Assembly (NCBI GenBank): GCA_002256705.1
Contig: NQJI01000032.1
Span: forward strand, 1-15,902
DNA from: Methylococcaceae bacterium NSM2-1
Lineage (GTDB): Bacteria; Pseudomonadota; Gammaproteobacteria; Methylococcales; Methylomonadaceae
DNA: 15,902 nt
Direction of reading: 5' to 3'
A program made the translations under genes and the position numbers. Below are positions 1-7,782 of the stretch, piece after piece; the stretch's first letter is position 1, and each line of letters starts with the position of its first letter. The notes below the pieces were generated by a model. The model made no database searches. It saw only the letters and a list, made by a program, of their open reading frames with translations, and was not told where the DNA came from.

Positions 1-124
1 ACCAAGATAATAGCTTCGTGTCTCTATGGTATTATGCCTTAAGTTGATGCCTGTAATGTTCAATTATGCGGAGAGTTTATCTGCAAAATGACATGATTGC
101 ATCTTGAGAAATCAGCCTTTAGGG

Positions 125-463
125 TTATGACATCAGCGCGATTATCAGAAAAATAATAAGCAGTATCGGCCAGAAAAATGGCACGGCAACGGCAATCCCC
201 AGTAATGCAATAAACGTGGCGGCCATAAATATGAACACGCCAACCCCTAAAAACAGCAATACCATAAGCACGCCAGTGATGAGCATAATCACTAAAAATG
301 TCGGAATGGCGGCAAAACGAACTAACGGGTCTGCAACAGGCTCGCCGTTCATCATAATGCTAAATTGTCCAACGTCAGGATGAAATAAATAGCTCAAAAT
401 GGCGATTACCAGTCCCACTATGAGTACTTTTGTCATCAGTTTATTATTACGTTGAGGTTCCAT
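125..463 (-). CDS. Small hypothetical three-helix membrane protein
   Basis: A 112-residue protein that I do not recognise. A short basic start (MEPQRNNK) leads into a first membrane helix at about residues 12-27. A polar loop with HPDVGQF and NGEPVADP follows, then a long hydrophobic stretch from about 50 to 111 that can hold two or three helices. The C-terminal half is almost entirely Leu/Ile/Val/Phe with no charged residue. It lies 64 bases downstream of the DUF4010 gene on the same strand, so it is probably the last gene of the TVP38-DUF4010 operon. An AAGAAGG-like ribosome binding site sits shortly before the ATG. No catalytic motif is visible. The reading frame and context make it likely to be real, but no function can be assigned. 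Confidence 0.7.
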   Translation of the reverse strand: MEPQRNNKLMTKVLIVGLVIAILSYLFHPDVGQFSIMMNGEPVADPLVRFAAIPTFLVIMLITGVLMVLLFLGVGVFIFMAATFIALLGIAVAVPFFWPILLIIFLIIALMS

Positions 464-527
464 AAATCGCCTTCTTTATAAAGATTGAGTTTTTATAAAC
501 ACTATGCCTTTATGGCCCAATAGACTA

Positions 528-1799
528 TCACCAGGCATATTTATAGGCATACAAAATTGAGATCACGAACAAAAATGTTAGCCACGCCGCTGCAAACAAG
601 ACTGAACTGTTTCGTGCCAGAGCAATGGCATAAGCCGCCTTTAGCAAATTATTACTGCCGCTGGCCAATATGACTGCGGAGACAATGACCGTATCGGATA
701 CGGTAAATTTGCCGCTGAGCAATGACAGGATAAACGGGTCAATATCAGTGAAACCCACAATAATGGCTAGGGACTTAAGACCGTGACTACCATAATTACT
801 GGTTACATATTGGGTTACAAACGTAAACAGCATGAATAGCAAGGCAAATAAGATGGCTGTTGATAATTCCAGCGGGTGCTTAATTTCACTGACATCGTGT
901 AATTCAGGCGCATTGTTTTTAACGGTCAGCAAACCAATGGCCGTTAATAAGGATATAACAATGATAATTATAAAAGGCGCCAATAACTGTACGGCCACTC
1001 CACGGTCGAACACAAAAATAATCGCCAGTAACCTGATGTACATCATGGTTGTCGCCATAATCAGCGCTGACGATACCCGGCGCCCCGAAATGCTTTCCAG
1101 GCCATGAGCGCGGCGTCCGATAACAATAGTCGCGGCCGTGCTGGAATAAAGCCCGCCCAATATCCCGGTAATCAACAGGCTTCGGCTTTTGAAGAAATAA
1201 CTGTTAACAAGGTAACTCAGATAAGAAAAACCGGATACGATGATAACCGCAAGCCATACTCTGTAGTAAGTGACTGGCAGCATCGGAGCAATGGGTTGAT
1301 CGGGTAGCAAGGGCAGAATAACGCCGGAAATTATCAGAAACTTCGCCAGTGTGACTATTTCTTCATTTGCCAGCCGATCGGAAATACGATGAATCAGTGG
1401 TTTTTCACCCAGTAACAAGATCAGTAAGACAATAAAAAGCACCAGAAACCAGTTGGGAAATAGGCTTGCGATGGGGCCTATCAAATAGATTAAGAGTGCA
1501 AATAACGTGCTGAACAGCGAAAACAGCCTTTCTGCAGAGAGCCGCCAGTAAAAAACCAGCAGCAGACCTCCCAGTAACAATAAACCCGCAGCAAACAATA
1601 GCCGGCTGGCATCCATTGTATACAGGATAAAACCCAATATGCCGATCAGAACAAAGGTACGGGTACTGCCAAAATGCAGTTTATAGTCATTGGTATGATG
1701 GTAGCTGCGAAACTCAAGGCCGACAACAAAAGAAAAGGCCACGGTCATGATAAATTGCACTAGCAGGGGTGGGACGCCGCTGTAAAATTCCATTAACAT
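528..1799 (-). CDS. MgtC/SapB-like, DUF4010 family membrane protein
   Basis: A 423-residue integral membrane protein with about 11-12 predicted helices. The N-terminal part resembles MgtC/SapB: GLEFRSYHH at about residues 27-35, then STRTFVLIGILGF, matches the family pattern of a Gly-Leu-Glu followed by a conserved arginine and a helix. The region from about residue 150 to the end matches DUF4010, including GGLYSSTAATIVIGRRA near residue 215 and the closing SDTVIVSAVILASGSNNLLK helix. MgtC relatives are linked to magnesium limitation and membrane stress; the transport role of DUF4010 proteins is not established. The start codon lies inside the end of the TVP38 gene (ATGTTAATG, with the upstream stop TAA inside it) and has no clear Shine-Dalgarno, which suggests translational coupling. 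A second in-frame ATG lies six bases further on. Confidence 0.85.
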   Translation of the reverse strand: MLMEFYSGVPPLLVQFIMTVAFSFVVGLEFRSYHHTNDYKLHFGSTRTFVLIGILGFILYTMDASRLLFAAGLLLLGGLLLVFYWRLSAERLFSLFSTLFALLIYLIGPIASLFPNWFLVLFIVLLILLLGEKPLIHRISDRLANEEIVTLAKFLIISGVILPLLPDQPIAPMLPVTYYRVWLAVIIVSGFSYLSYLVNSYFFKSRSLLITGILGGLYSSTAATIVIGRRAHGLESISGRRVSSALIMATTMMYIRLLAIIFVFDRGVAVQLLAPFIIIIVISLLTAIGLLTVKNNAPELHDVSEIKHPLELSTAILFALLFMLFTFVTQYVTSNYGSHGLKSLAIIVGFTDIDPFILSLLSGKFTVSDTVIVSAVILASGSNNLLKAAYAIALARNSSVLFAAAWLTFLFVISILYAYKYAW

Positions 1800-2503
1800 G
1801 ATGGGCTGGATTTTTCTGAACTCAGCCGATTGATAGTTTCACCTGCTATTTTGGTTACGTAAAACAATACCAGCAATGAAATCACTACACCTGACGCCAA
1901 CAGAGGATAAGAAACACCGCCCTGCTTCGCTGATCCGCTGACTAAACCAGCCAGATGCTTGGTGGTATAACCCATGTAAACCAAGCTGGCGTTGTATATT
2001 AAAATACCGGTGGTTGCACCCAGATAAGGCCAGAATCTGACTTGTGTGACAGATAATGCATAGCTGAGCATTGCAAATGGCAGAGGCGTCAGCCGTAACA
2101 AAAACATCAGTTTGAATGGCTGACTAGTAATCGTGGTATCCAGTGCGGCTAACTGCTTATGTTTGGCGATAAAAGTGACGACTCTATCCTTAATTAAATA
2201 TCGCCCCAGAAAAAAAATAAGCGCTGAAGACAGATACGTTGCAATAATGATGTAAAGCTCACCAGCACCGAGTGAAAATAATAAACCCGCTGCAAAACAC
2301 AATGTATCGACTGATACAAAAACGGGTGTCAGAACTACAAATAACGCGATAAAGCCCAGCGGCGCAAACGCTCCAAGATTCTCAATCCATAATTCCAGAT
2401 CAGGAAGATAAAGCTCCAGTTCATGGCCAATAACTAATATAACGGCGGCAGCGGCCAAAATTACAGATAACTTTCTGGCAATAGACATATTCTTAAGTTG
2501 CAT
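1793..2503 (-). CDS. TVP38/TMEM64 family (VTT domain) membrane protein
   Basis: A 236-residue inner-membrane protein of the DedA/VTT superfamily. The N-terminal helix at about 12-28 is followed by the VTT domain at about 45-200. That domain includes the re-entrant-type segment TPVFVSVDTLCFAAGLLFSLGAG, the FFLGRYLIKDRV helix end and the conserved block LRLTPLPFAMLSYALSVTQV with its RLTPLPF core. Known members are implicated in lipid scrambling or polyprenyl-phosphate recycling, membrane homeostasis and sometimes selenite or metal handling; which one applies here cannot be seen. A good Shine-Dalgarno (AAGGAG) lies about ten bases before the ATG. The 3' end overlaps the DUF4010 start by seven bases, so the two are very likely co-translated. 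Confidence 0.88.
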   Translation of the reverse strand: MQLKNMSIARKLSVILAAAAVILVIGHELELYLPDLELWIENLGAFAPLGFIALFVVLTPVFVSVDTLCFAAGLLFSLGAGELYIIIATYLSSALIFFLGRYLIKDRVVTFIAKHKQLAALDTTITSQPFKLMFLLRLTPLPFAMLSYALSVTQVRFWPYLGATTGILIYNASLVYMGYTTKHLAGLVSGSAKQGGVSYPLLASGVVISLLVLFYVTKIAGETINRLSSEKSSPSC

Positions 2504-2737
2504 TAGCTGTTTTCTCCTTGAAATAAATGTAATAAACCGATAGTTGCCACGACAGTGAAACCGGATGCTTCAATACCCAATATTATCAAATTTGGGTAAT
2601 GTATCACTTTCCCTCTAATGGAGAAGATCGGGATGAAGGGCTTAAGAGGTTTCCCCTCATCCAGCTCCATCGCTCTGGACGGCTTGTCATTTTCTGAGCC
2701 AACTACATCGGTAACAACATTCTTATTACTTGAGCAC
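2504..2737. other. Intergenic spacer with a weak palindrome and repeat-like tract
   Basis: A 234-base gap between the HdeD and TVP38 genes, probably holding the promoter of the TVP38-DUF4010 operon, although no convincing -35/-10 pair stands out. An inverted repeat TACCCAA / TTGGGTA at about 2574-2598 has an 11-base loop. At about 2620-2670 there is a run alternating CCCTC/GAGGG-type words that looks like a decayed dispersed repeat. No open frame here looks coding. Confidence 0.3.
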
Positions 2738-3319
2738 TTAATGACTGTCTTTGTATTTCAGGCTTATATTAACCAGTGACCAGCCCCCAAAAAACATATT
2801 AATGCCAAAAAGCAGGCCTAATAGCCACTCTGCTGTTCCTGGCCAACCCATCCAAACGACCAGTGCTAATATTAAAGCCGTTAACCCACTGAAAAGTACG
2901 AAGCCCCAGTGGGCCAGTGGCCGCATCATGACTGCGAAAGAAATTTTAGCGACGCCTTCCAATGCAAAAAACAGTGTCATCAGCATTGTCAAGGTTAGTA
3001 TTCCCTGAAGTGGCTGTGCAAGAAACAGAAAACCTATGACAAACTGCAAAATCCCCATAAAGAGCCACAAGCCAAAACCGGGCATACGGAAAAAAAGCAA
3101 GGACCGGATAATAAGAAATGTCCCTCCAAACAGAAGAATCCAGCCTAACGAGACAACTAAGGCCACTGTAAAAAAGTGAGGCACTAAAATAGCAATAATA
3201 CCCAGGATAATAAGGAAAATGCCTTCGGCCAAAAACAATTTCCAATGCGTTTGAAAATAATCCTGCATTTTCTGCTGCATCTGTTTTATTTCAATAGCGT
3301 TGCTTTCTGTTTTTATCAT
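2738..3319 (-). CDS. HdeD family (DUF308) membrane protein
   Basis: A 193-residue protein with about six membrane helices. After a soluble, Gln-rich start (ending near HWKLFLAEGIFLI) come two DUF308-like three-helix repeats, roughly residues 27-100 and 105-185. Typical family features are the helix ILGIIAILVPHFFTVALVV followed by GWILLFGGTFLIIRSL, and the second-half LLGLLFGINMFFGGWSLV. HdeD in E. coli is an acid-resistance membrane protein; homologues elsewhere are mostly uncharacterised, so acid resistance is an inference from family only. A clear GAGGAA Shine-Dalgarno lies about seven bases before the ATG. It is on the same strand as the TVP38 operon but 234 bases upstream of it, so joint transcription is uncertain. 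Confidence 0.88.
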   Translation of the reverse strand: MIKTESNAIEIKQMQQKMQDYFQTHWKLFLAEGIFLIILGIIAILVPHFFTVALVVSLGWILLFGGTFLIIRSLLFFRMPGFGLWLFMGILQFVIGFLFLAQPLQGILTLTMLMTLFFALEGVAKISFAVMMRPLAHWGFVLFSGLTALILALVVWMGWPGTAEWLLGLLFGINMFFGGWSLVNISLKYKDSH

Positions 3320-3512
3320 GGTTTGTTCCTCATAAAACGTTTAGTAATCTACCTGCTGCGCTGGCTTCAGGCTTTCTTTACAGCTTACAATCATTTTTAC
3401 GGAAGGCGCTCTGACCCATTGTATTACAACTTTATCGATGCAGTGGGCAGTGGCACACCGTATTAATATACTGGAAGTTATATATAGACAGATAGCATAA
3501 ATATACGCTGGC

Positions 3513-5045
3513 TCATTGAATTGATGTAGCCGCATTTTTTCGAATGATTTTAAAACACTCCACGGTGCCATTCATTTCATTGGCAGTAAGAAGATAATGC
3601 TCGCCATCCACTACAAAATGGGCGATTCCTTCGGGCGACTTGTCTTCATCGCCGGCAATTTTGCCAAGGGCGATTACTTTAGGGTGAAAGGGATCAGCCA
3701 TGGAAATCAACTCGACCGCTCCGGCTCTTTCCATGCCGACGGCAACAAAAGGAATGCCGTCCAGATCGAAGGCAACCAGCATTTCGGGTTCAGAGCCTTT
3801 TTTACCGCTGCGCCGCTCGGGATAGACTTTATTTGCAAATGCAATTTCATCAAGCTGATTGCCGGTATCGCCAAGCAATGTCCCTGTTGCCGCATCGAAT
3901 ACGCTGACCGTACGCCCTCCACTGATTGCTTGACCATCTGAAGCTACAGAACTATCTATGTCGGTGTCCCCTTCATCGGCAGTGACGAAATAACGGCCAT
4001 TGGCTACCGTTGTAATCCCGTCGGGTTCACGCAGACCTGTCATCGATTGGTCAAATTTCACCCAGCCTTCGTAGCGTGCATCGGCTTTATGCCGGGCCGC
4101 TCCCAAGCCGTAGTAGCTGATGACCTGTTCATTAATTAAATCGACGACTGCAACTGCATCGTCTTCCTGCAAGGTCACATAGGCTTTGCTTGCATCAGGT
4201 GAAATGGCAATATATTCCGGTTCTAACAAGGCTGGAGAATGGGTTTTTATGGGGATTAATATTTTCCGTTCGCCATCGGTTTCCGTGCCAAAAATATCAT
4301 GACCTTCGAAGTGACCCAAGATGACTTTTTTCTTCTCAATAACGCCATTGCCATCAAAATCCATTTTTTTGCTAATGAGGCCGTCGCCATTCCAGTCGAT
4401 TTCTCTTTCCATAAACCGGCCGCCCTGAGTCACGACAAAACCTTCATGAAAAGTCATGTTAGCCAGCTCCAGATTTTTATGGCGAATGATATGTCCGGAT
4501 TTATTCAAGCGAACAATTGAAATACTGCCTTCCGGAGTGAAAAATTGTTTTGTTGACGGCTCAAACAAAAAATCTTCTCCTTCATTGGCTATCATGGCTA
4601 GACCGCCGTCCGTTGAAAAAACCACCGCATCTGGTCCAAACCCCACGATTACTCGGTCAATCAACAAGCCTGTTGATGCCGAACGAATTTCCAGCCTGCC
4701 CGGTTTGTTGCCGGCATCAATTACCGCAGCAAACAGATCGAGCGATGGGTGAAAGGCAACCGAGGTTAATTCCTCTCCTTTGCATAGATCCAGTGCAAAA
4801 CGGGCTTTTCTTTGCAAATGCTGCGGCTGACTGACATCCAGTAAATCGACTTCGCCAGTCTCGAAATTGCTGAGTACGGCTCTTAATGTAGATTGCTGCA
4901 CACTGATGATTTCCGTGCCTTTTTCATGGCCGGAATCATAACGACTGACTGGCTCTATGCTCCACCTATCGGGCGTAACAGTCATTGAAGCACAACCCGT
5001 TAAAAAAAGAATTAGCAATGGTGTAATGAGGTGATTAATTTTCAT
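3513..5045 (-). CDS. Choice-of-anchor I type beta-propeller lipoprotein
   Basis: The frame opens at 5075, but I prefer the ATG at 5045. From there a lipoprotein signal begins directly (MKINHLITPLLILFLTGC, lipobox LTGC, Cys18), giving about 510 residues; neither start has a good Shine-Dalgarno. The rest resembles choice-of-anchor I proteins, often labelled alkaline phosphatase-like or phytase-esterase-like. Signs are propeller-like repeats (LTSVAFHPSLDLFAAV, EPEYIAISPDASKAYVTLQE, AVAVVDL), the block REPDGITTVANGRYFVTADEGDT, and a C-terminus with KSPEGIAHF and LTANEMNGTVECFKI. At about residues 217-240 two acidic loops, DWNGDGLIS and DFDGNGVIE, look like tandem EF-hand-type calcium sites. Catalytic activity is not proven for this family, so I call only a periplasmic or outer-membrane lipid-anchored propeller. 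It appears monocistronic. Confidence 0.82.
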   Translation of the reverse strand: MKINHLITPLLILFLTGCASMTVTPDRWSIEPVSRYDSGHEKGTEIISVQQSTLRAVLSNFETGEVDLLDVSQPQHLQRKARFALDLCKGEELTSVAFHPSLDLFAAVIDAGNKPGRLEIRSASTGLLIDRVIVGFGPDAVVFSTDGGLAMIANEGEDFLFEPSTKQFFTPEGSISIVRLNKSGHIIRHKNLELANMTFHEGFVVTQGGRFMEREIDWNGDGLISKKMDFDGNGVIEKKKVILGHFEGHDIFGTETDGERKILIPIKTHSPALLEPEYIAISPDASKAYVTLQEDDAVAVVDLINEQVISYYGLGAARHKADARYEGWVKFDQSMTGLREPDGITTVANGRYFVTADEGDTDIDSSVASDGQAISGGRTVSVFDAATGTLLGDTGNQLDEIAFANKVYPERRSGKKGSEPEMLVAFDLDGIPFVAVGMERAGAVELISMADPFHPKVIALGKIAGDEDKSPEGIAHFVVDGEHYLLTANEMNGTVECFKIIRKNAATSIQ

Positions 5046-5158
5046 GATAAAAGTTGACTGGAATGATGATGACATGGACGGAGGCTGTAGTCGTCAGGCG
5101 CGATATTGTATGAACAGACGTCCAGATAGGTTCTATCCGCCTGGTGTTTGTATGTCGC

Positions 5159-5205
5159 TGTAGGTGCGGATTTATCCGCACGATGCGAATAAATCCGCAC
5201 CTACA
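5159..5205. repeat. REP-like palindromic element A
   Basis: A perfect 17-base inverted repeat: TGTAGGTGCGGATTTAT at 5159-5175 and its exact complement at 5189-5205, separated by 13 bases. Each arm with part of the loop forms a smaller nested palindrome (GCGGAT TT ATCCGC at 5167-5180, and an imperfect copy on the other side), so it can fold as one long hairpin or two small ones. The GTAGG head followed by a GC-rich palindrome is typical of REP elements mobilised by RAYT transposases, but no RAYT gene is in the window. It sits in the spacer upstream of the lipoprotein gene and has a diverged relative at 11177-11213. Confidence 0.8.
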
Positions 5206-5262
5206 AAGGACTGAATTTTTCTGGATAGGCTAGATCAAAGATTTGTGGATGTTAACTTGCAC

Positions 5263-5459
5263 TTAAAAACTTTTCGCCAATCCTGCTTGTTTCAAAATGA
5301 CATTAGCCATATGTCTGGATGCCAGGGTAATAGGAGCGGTAAACGATTTGTTTATGATCGGGCTATATACCATATTTCGTGACTGCCTTTGCCTTGCAGG
5401 GTAATAGTGCAACCTGATTTTAGTAGTATTTCTCTTAATGTTTAGTAGAGAACTGCCAT
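5263..5459 (-). pseudogene. Decayed HicA-type toxin gene
   Basis: The stretch 5459-5263 read on the minus strand encodes a HicA-like (YcfA-type mRNA interferase) protein in pieces. One frame gives REILLKSGCTITLQGKGSHE, which carries the catalytic-histidine motif GKGSH, and then IWY. After a shift near 5365 another frame gives SPIINKSFTAPITLASRHMA and then NVILKQAGLAKSF, the usual C-terminus. In the first frame the apparent ATG (5459-5457) is followed by an in-frame TAA at 5444-5442. At least one nonsense codon and one frameshift therefore break the gene. The ATG directly follows the antitoxin relic's stop (TAAATG), the usual compact layout. An uninterrupted 110-codon frame crosses this area but mixes both genes out of frame and is not a real protein. 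Confidence 0.8.
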
Positions 5460-5702
5460 TTACGCAGCCCGCATAGTTGCCGTGCTGTATTTCTTGGCCA
5501 AAACACAAAACCGAATAGGTCTGTTGTCTGAATTCTTCAATTATGTGGTTTAAAATCAGCATATCAGGAATAAGATCGGATAAGCGTTTTTCCAATTCTT
5601 GAAGGTTAATGCTTCAACACAAAACCCCGCTACGTCGTCGCTTTCGCTCCGCCAGACTTTTGCTTCCTCATCCCACTGGGCTTTTACTTGATACTCGTTC
5701 AT
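5460..5702 (-). pseudogene. Decayed HicB-like/DUF1902 antitoxin gene
   Basis: From the ATG at 5702 the minus strand reads MNEYQVKAQWDEEAKVW, then RSESDDVAGFCVEALTF, a good match to the start of DUF1902/HicB-like antitoxins (strand, DEE.KVW, SDD..G...EA). A one-base loss near 5600-5606 moves the continuation ELEKRLSDLIPDMLILNHII into another frame, and a second shift near 5530 leads to a tail ending TMRAA and a TAA at 5462-5460. The TAA abuts the toxin ATG. Seen directly: family-like segments in three successive frames. Inferred: this was an antitoxin-first hicBA module that has been inactivated. In the original frame translation would stop soon after the first lesion. Confidence 0.78.
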
Positions 5703-5924
5703 TTTTAAATGTCCCCGGTTTAGTTTGGCTGCTAAGCGTATTTGGATGATTTTTGATTCTACAGGATTGTGGAAAAAAGTTAAATTACTTGTAACTTCTC
5801 ATTACCTGGATTGATTTAACCTCATCCAAAACGCCACCAGAGCGCTTTAATTTGGTGAATAGTGTTCCAGCCTCAGATCGCTGATAGACATAAAAAATTA
5901 GAGAATGGCAAAAATTTTGACCAT
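5703..5924. other. Gene-free spacer
   Basis: A spacer between the hicBA relic and the porin terminator. It should contain the old antitoxin promoter (minus strand). A GGGGA word lies about ten bases before the antitoxin ATG and may be its ribosome binding site. No coding frame or strong repeat was found. Confidence 0.4.
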
Positions 5925-5957
5925 AAAAAAAGCCGCACTGGCGTGTCCAGTGCGGCT
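5925..5957 (-). terminator. Rho-independent terminator of the porin gene
   Basis: A perfect 11-base stem, AGCCGCACTGG at 5931-5941 with its complement at 5947-5957, and a 5-base loop. On the minus strand it is followed by a run of seven T (5931-5925). It lies 23 bases after the porin stop codon, which fits a strong intrinsic terminator for that transcript. Confidence 0.93.
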
Positions 5958-5980
5958 ATGAGGCGTGTTATTGAGCTGTT

Positions 5981-7448
5981 TTAGTAGGCTATTTGAGTGC
6001 GCAACCAGAAGCTATTCGTTAAAGGATCAGAGCCTCCTGGTGTTGCGGTGGTAGAGACGGGTGAGTTATCTAGACTCATTACTCTAGTCCAATCGGCCAT
6101 CAAACGGACGTTGCTGTTAAGATACCAATTGACTGCCAAGGTCAGGTTTTGAATGTTACCTCCTTTGAAACTGCCATCGTTCAGATCGGCTCCCGAGTAA
6201 CGAATTGCCGTTTCAACTGCACCCCAGGTGCCATTTTTAAGGCTGAAAGGATTTGCTGGTTCCAGATATTTAAAATTACCGTCTTTGTACTTTCGCGATT
6301 CGCCGGTCAATGTCCAGGCAGCTTCTGCATACCAGCCATTAAGCGATCCACATTTGCATATATTCGCCGCCGGTTGAAAAAGGCCCCAACATACCAAAGG
6401 CTTCTAAACCTAACTGCGAAATGTTGTTTGGATTATCAATAGTTTTATCGATTAAGTTCAGGTTAGACATATGCGTCGTTTCATAATCGAATCGTAAATT
6501 TTTGGCTGCTAGGACATTTTTATTACCATCTGGCTGGCGATAATTGCCGGAAACACCTAAATGAATCAATTTGGTTTTTTCCAGAATCGGGTTGAAAACT
6601 ACGCGTGAATTTATCGCCCAGCCTTCATCCACATTGGTACCGCTACTGGCGGCAACCGAGTCGCCGAAAGCGCCCGCCTGCACGAGCCAGTTTTCGCTAA
6701 AATGTTGAAAATTAAGACCTAGGGCACGATCATCAACGGGAGCAGCCAGGATATTCATTAAGGAACGCTCGGTAAACATCTGATCGTTTGAGCTTTCCAG
6801 CAACTCCATGCTCATATTTTGTTTTTGTTGACCCGCTGTGACACTCATAAAATCGAAGCCGTTATATTGCAGGAATGCGTCTTTCACAGCGACGGCATTA
6901 TCGGCAAAATCAGCTTCCAGTCTGGTCAACCAGTCTTTGTAAAAAACACCTTCAAAGCGCATACGTCCGCGACGTACTTCCGTGCCGTCGTTGGCATCAA
7001 CAGGCGCTCCAAGTACAGGAGGATCTCCGGCTACTTGTGCCGGTCTTGTATAACCGTTACCGTTCGAATTCCATGTAGCATCAGCTTGCAGACGGCCACC
7101 TAACTTGAATTTGAAATTTTTATCTTTTGATTCAACTTGCAGACCTTTTTTGTCCATTATGACTTTCACTTTTTCGGCTTCTTCCATGTGCTCTTGAAGA
7201 GCCTTGATTTCGTTGGTTTTCATTTCCAAATCTTGACGAACATCGGCTATCTCAGTTGCCTCAGCTGGCGTTGCTACCGGTTTATCTTCGACTCTTTCGA
7301 AAGCGCCCATTAAAACGCGACCATGACCGGGTTCCGCATAAATCTGCTTGGTTTTGGTATCAACATATAAATCAATAGCAAAAGCGCTGAAGGATGCGCT
7401 TGCACCAATAGTGGTAGCAATTGCCAAAGTAAGTTTAGAGAATTTCAT
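5981..7448 (-). pseudogene. Phosphate-selective porin O/P family, frameshifted
   Basis: Two overlapping frames together make a porin of about 488 residues, a normal length for OprO/OprP-type porins. The first (7448-6339) has a signal peptide, MKFSKLTLAIATTIGASASF ending at SAFA. It continues with a coiled-coil segment at about 70-100 (VRQDLEMKTNEIKALQEHMEE) and barrel strands beginning FKFKLGGRLQADATWNSNG. It ends in the wrong place, at GEYMQMWIA followed by TAA. The second frame (from about 6350 to 5981) supplies the missing end: GWYAEAAWTLTGESRKY, then PFSLKNGTWGAVE and the final barrel strand SFWLRTQIAY. A single shift near 6340-6350 therefore separates two parts of one gene, and some extracellular-loop residues may also be lost. 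The intact terminator and Pho-type promoter mean either a recent mutation or a sequencing/assembly error. If intact it would carry phosphate or polyphosphate across the outer membrane. Confidence 0.88.
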
Positions 7449-7484
7449 TTATTGCTCTCGGTTATTATCAAAAAAACTGAGGCA

Positions 7485-7540
7485 AGAATAAGGGGAAAAA
7501 GTGACAGATATATGACGGCTTTGTTACAGTTTGGTTACAT
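7485..7540 (-). promoter_or_regulatory. Tandem Pho boxes and -10 of the porin gene
   Basis: On the minus strand four PhoB half-sites occur in strict 11-base phase, each followed by four bases: ATGTAAC (7540-7534), CTGTAAC (7529-7523), CCGTCAT (7518-7512) and CTGTCAC (7507-7501). The last two make a box differing from the E. coli consensus (CTGTCAT, A/T-rich 4, CTGTCAC) at only one base; the first two make a second, weaker box. Exactly ten bases after the last half-site is TATTCT (7490-7485), a plausible -10 at the spacing used in PhoB-activated promoters such as pstS. No -35 is needed in such promoters. The porin ATG lies about 37 bases after the -10. Confidence 0.87.
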
Positions 7541-7782
7541 GGTAACAAATGAAAGATTTAGTTGCTTTTTTACAAAAAATAAAAATGGCAATCTGATTCC
7601 CTGTTGTTTTTTAACTATAACTAGAGCATTAATTAATTCGCTTTTTAGCAACAAAAGCTCAGGAGGAAAGTGCTGTAGGATTTGCAAACAGGGCGATTAC
7701 ATGGAGTTATATGTGCAAATGACAGGAATCCTGCAGGACCGATTCCTATAAATTAGTGGGATAAGTCAGCACGCCAAATCCG
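7541..7782. other. Spacer between porin promoter and flippase gene
   Basis: No gene is visible here. An inverted repeat AGGAATC (7724-7730) / GATTCCT (7741-7747) with a ten-base loop containing CTGCAG lies about 35 bases beyond the flippase stop. It could act as a weak terminator, but it lacks a T-run on the flippase strand. Confidence 0.35.

Noticed and set aside
2620..2670. CCCTC/GAGGG-type tract as a defined repeat element
   Set aside because: It is degenerate, with no clean arms or second copy in the window; it could be a decayed dispersed repeat but cannot be supported here.
3341..3571. Minus-strand open frame between the HdeD gene and the lipoprotein
   Set aside because: It overlaps the end of the lipoprotein gene in another frame, has no Shine-Dalgarno or family features, and occupies the likely HdeD promoter region.
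6339..6397. Programmed frameshifting in the porin gene
   Set aside because: No slippery heptamer or downstream structure is visible at the junction, and family porins are not known to use recoding.
7452..7751. Plus-strand open frame of 99 codons upstream of the porin
   Set aside because: It covers the tandem Pho boxes and -10, has no domain, and shows AT-rich spacer composition.
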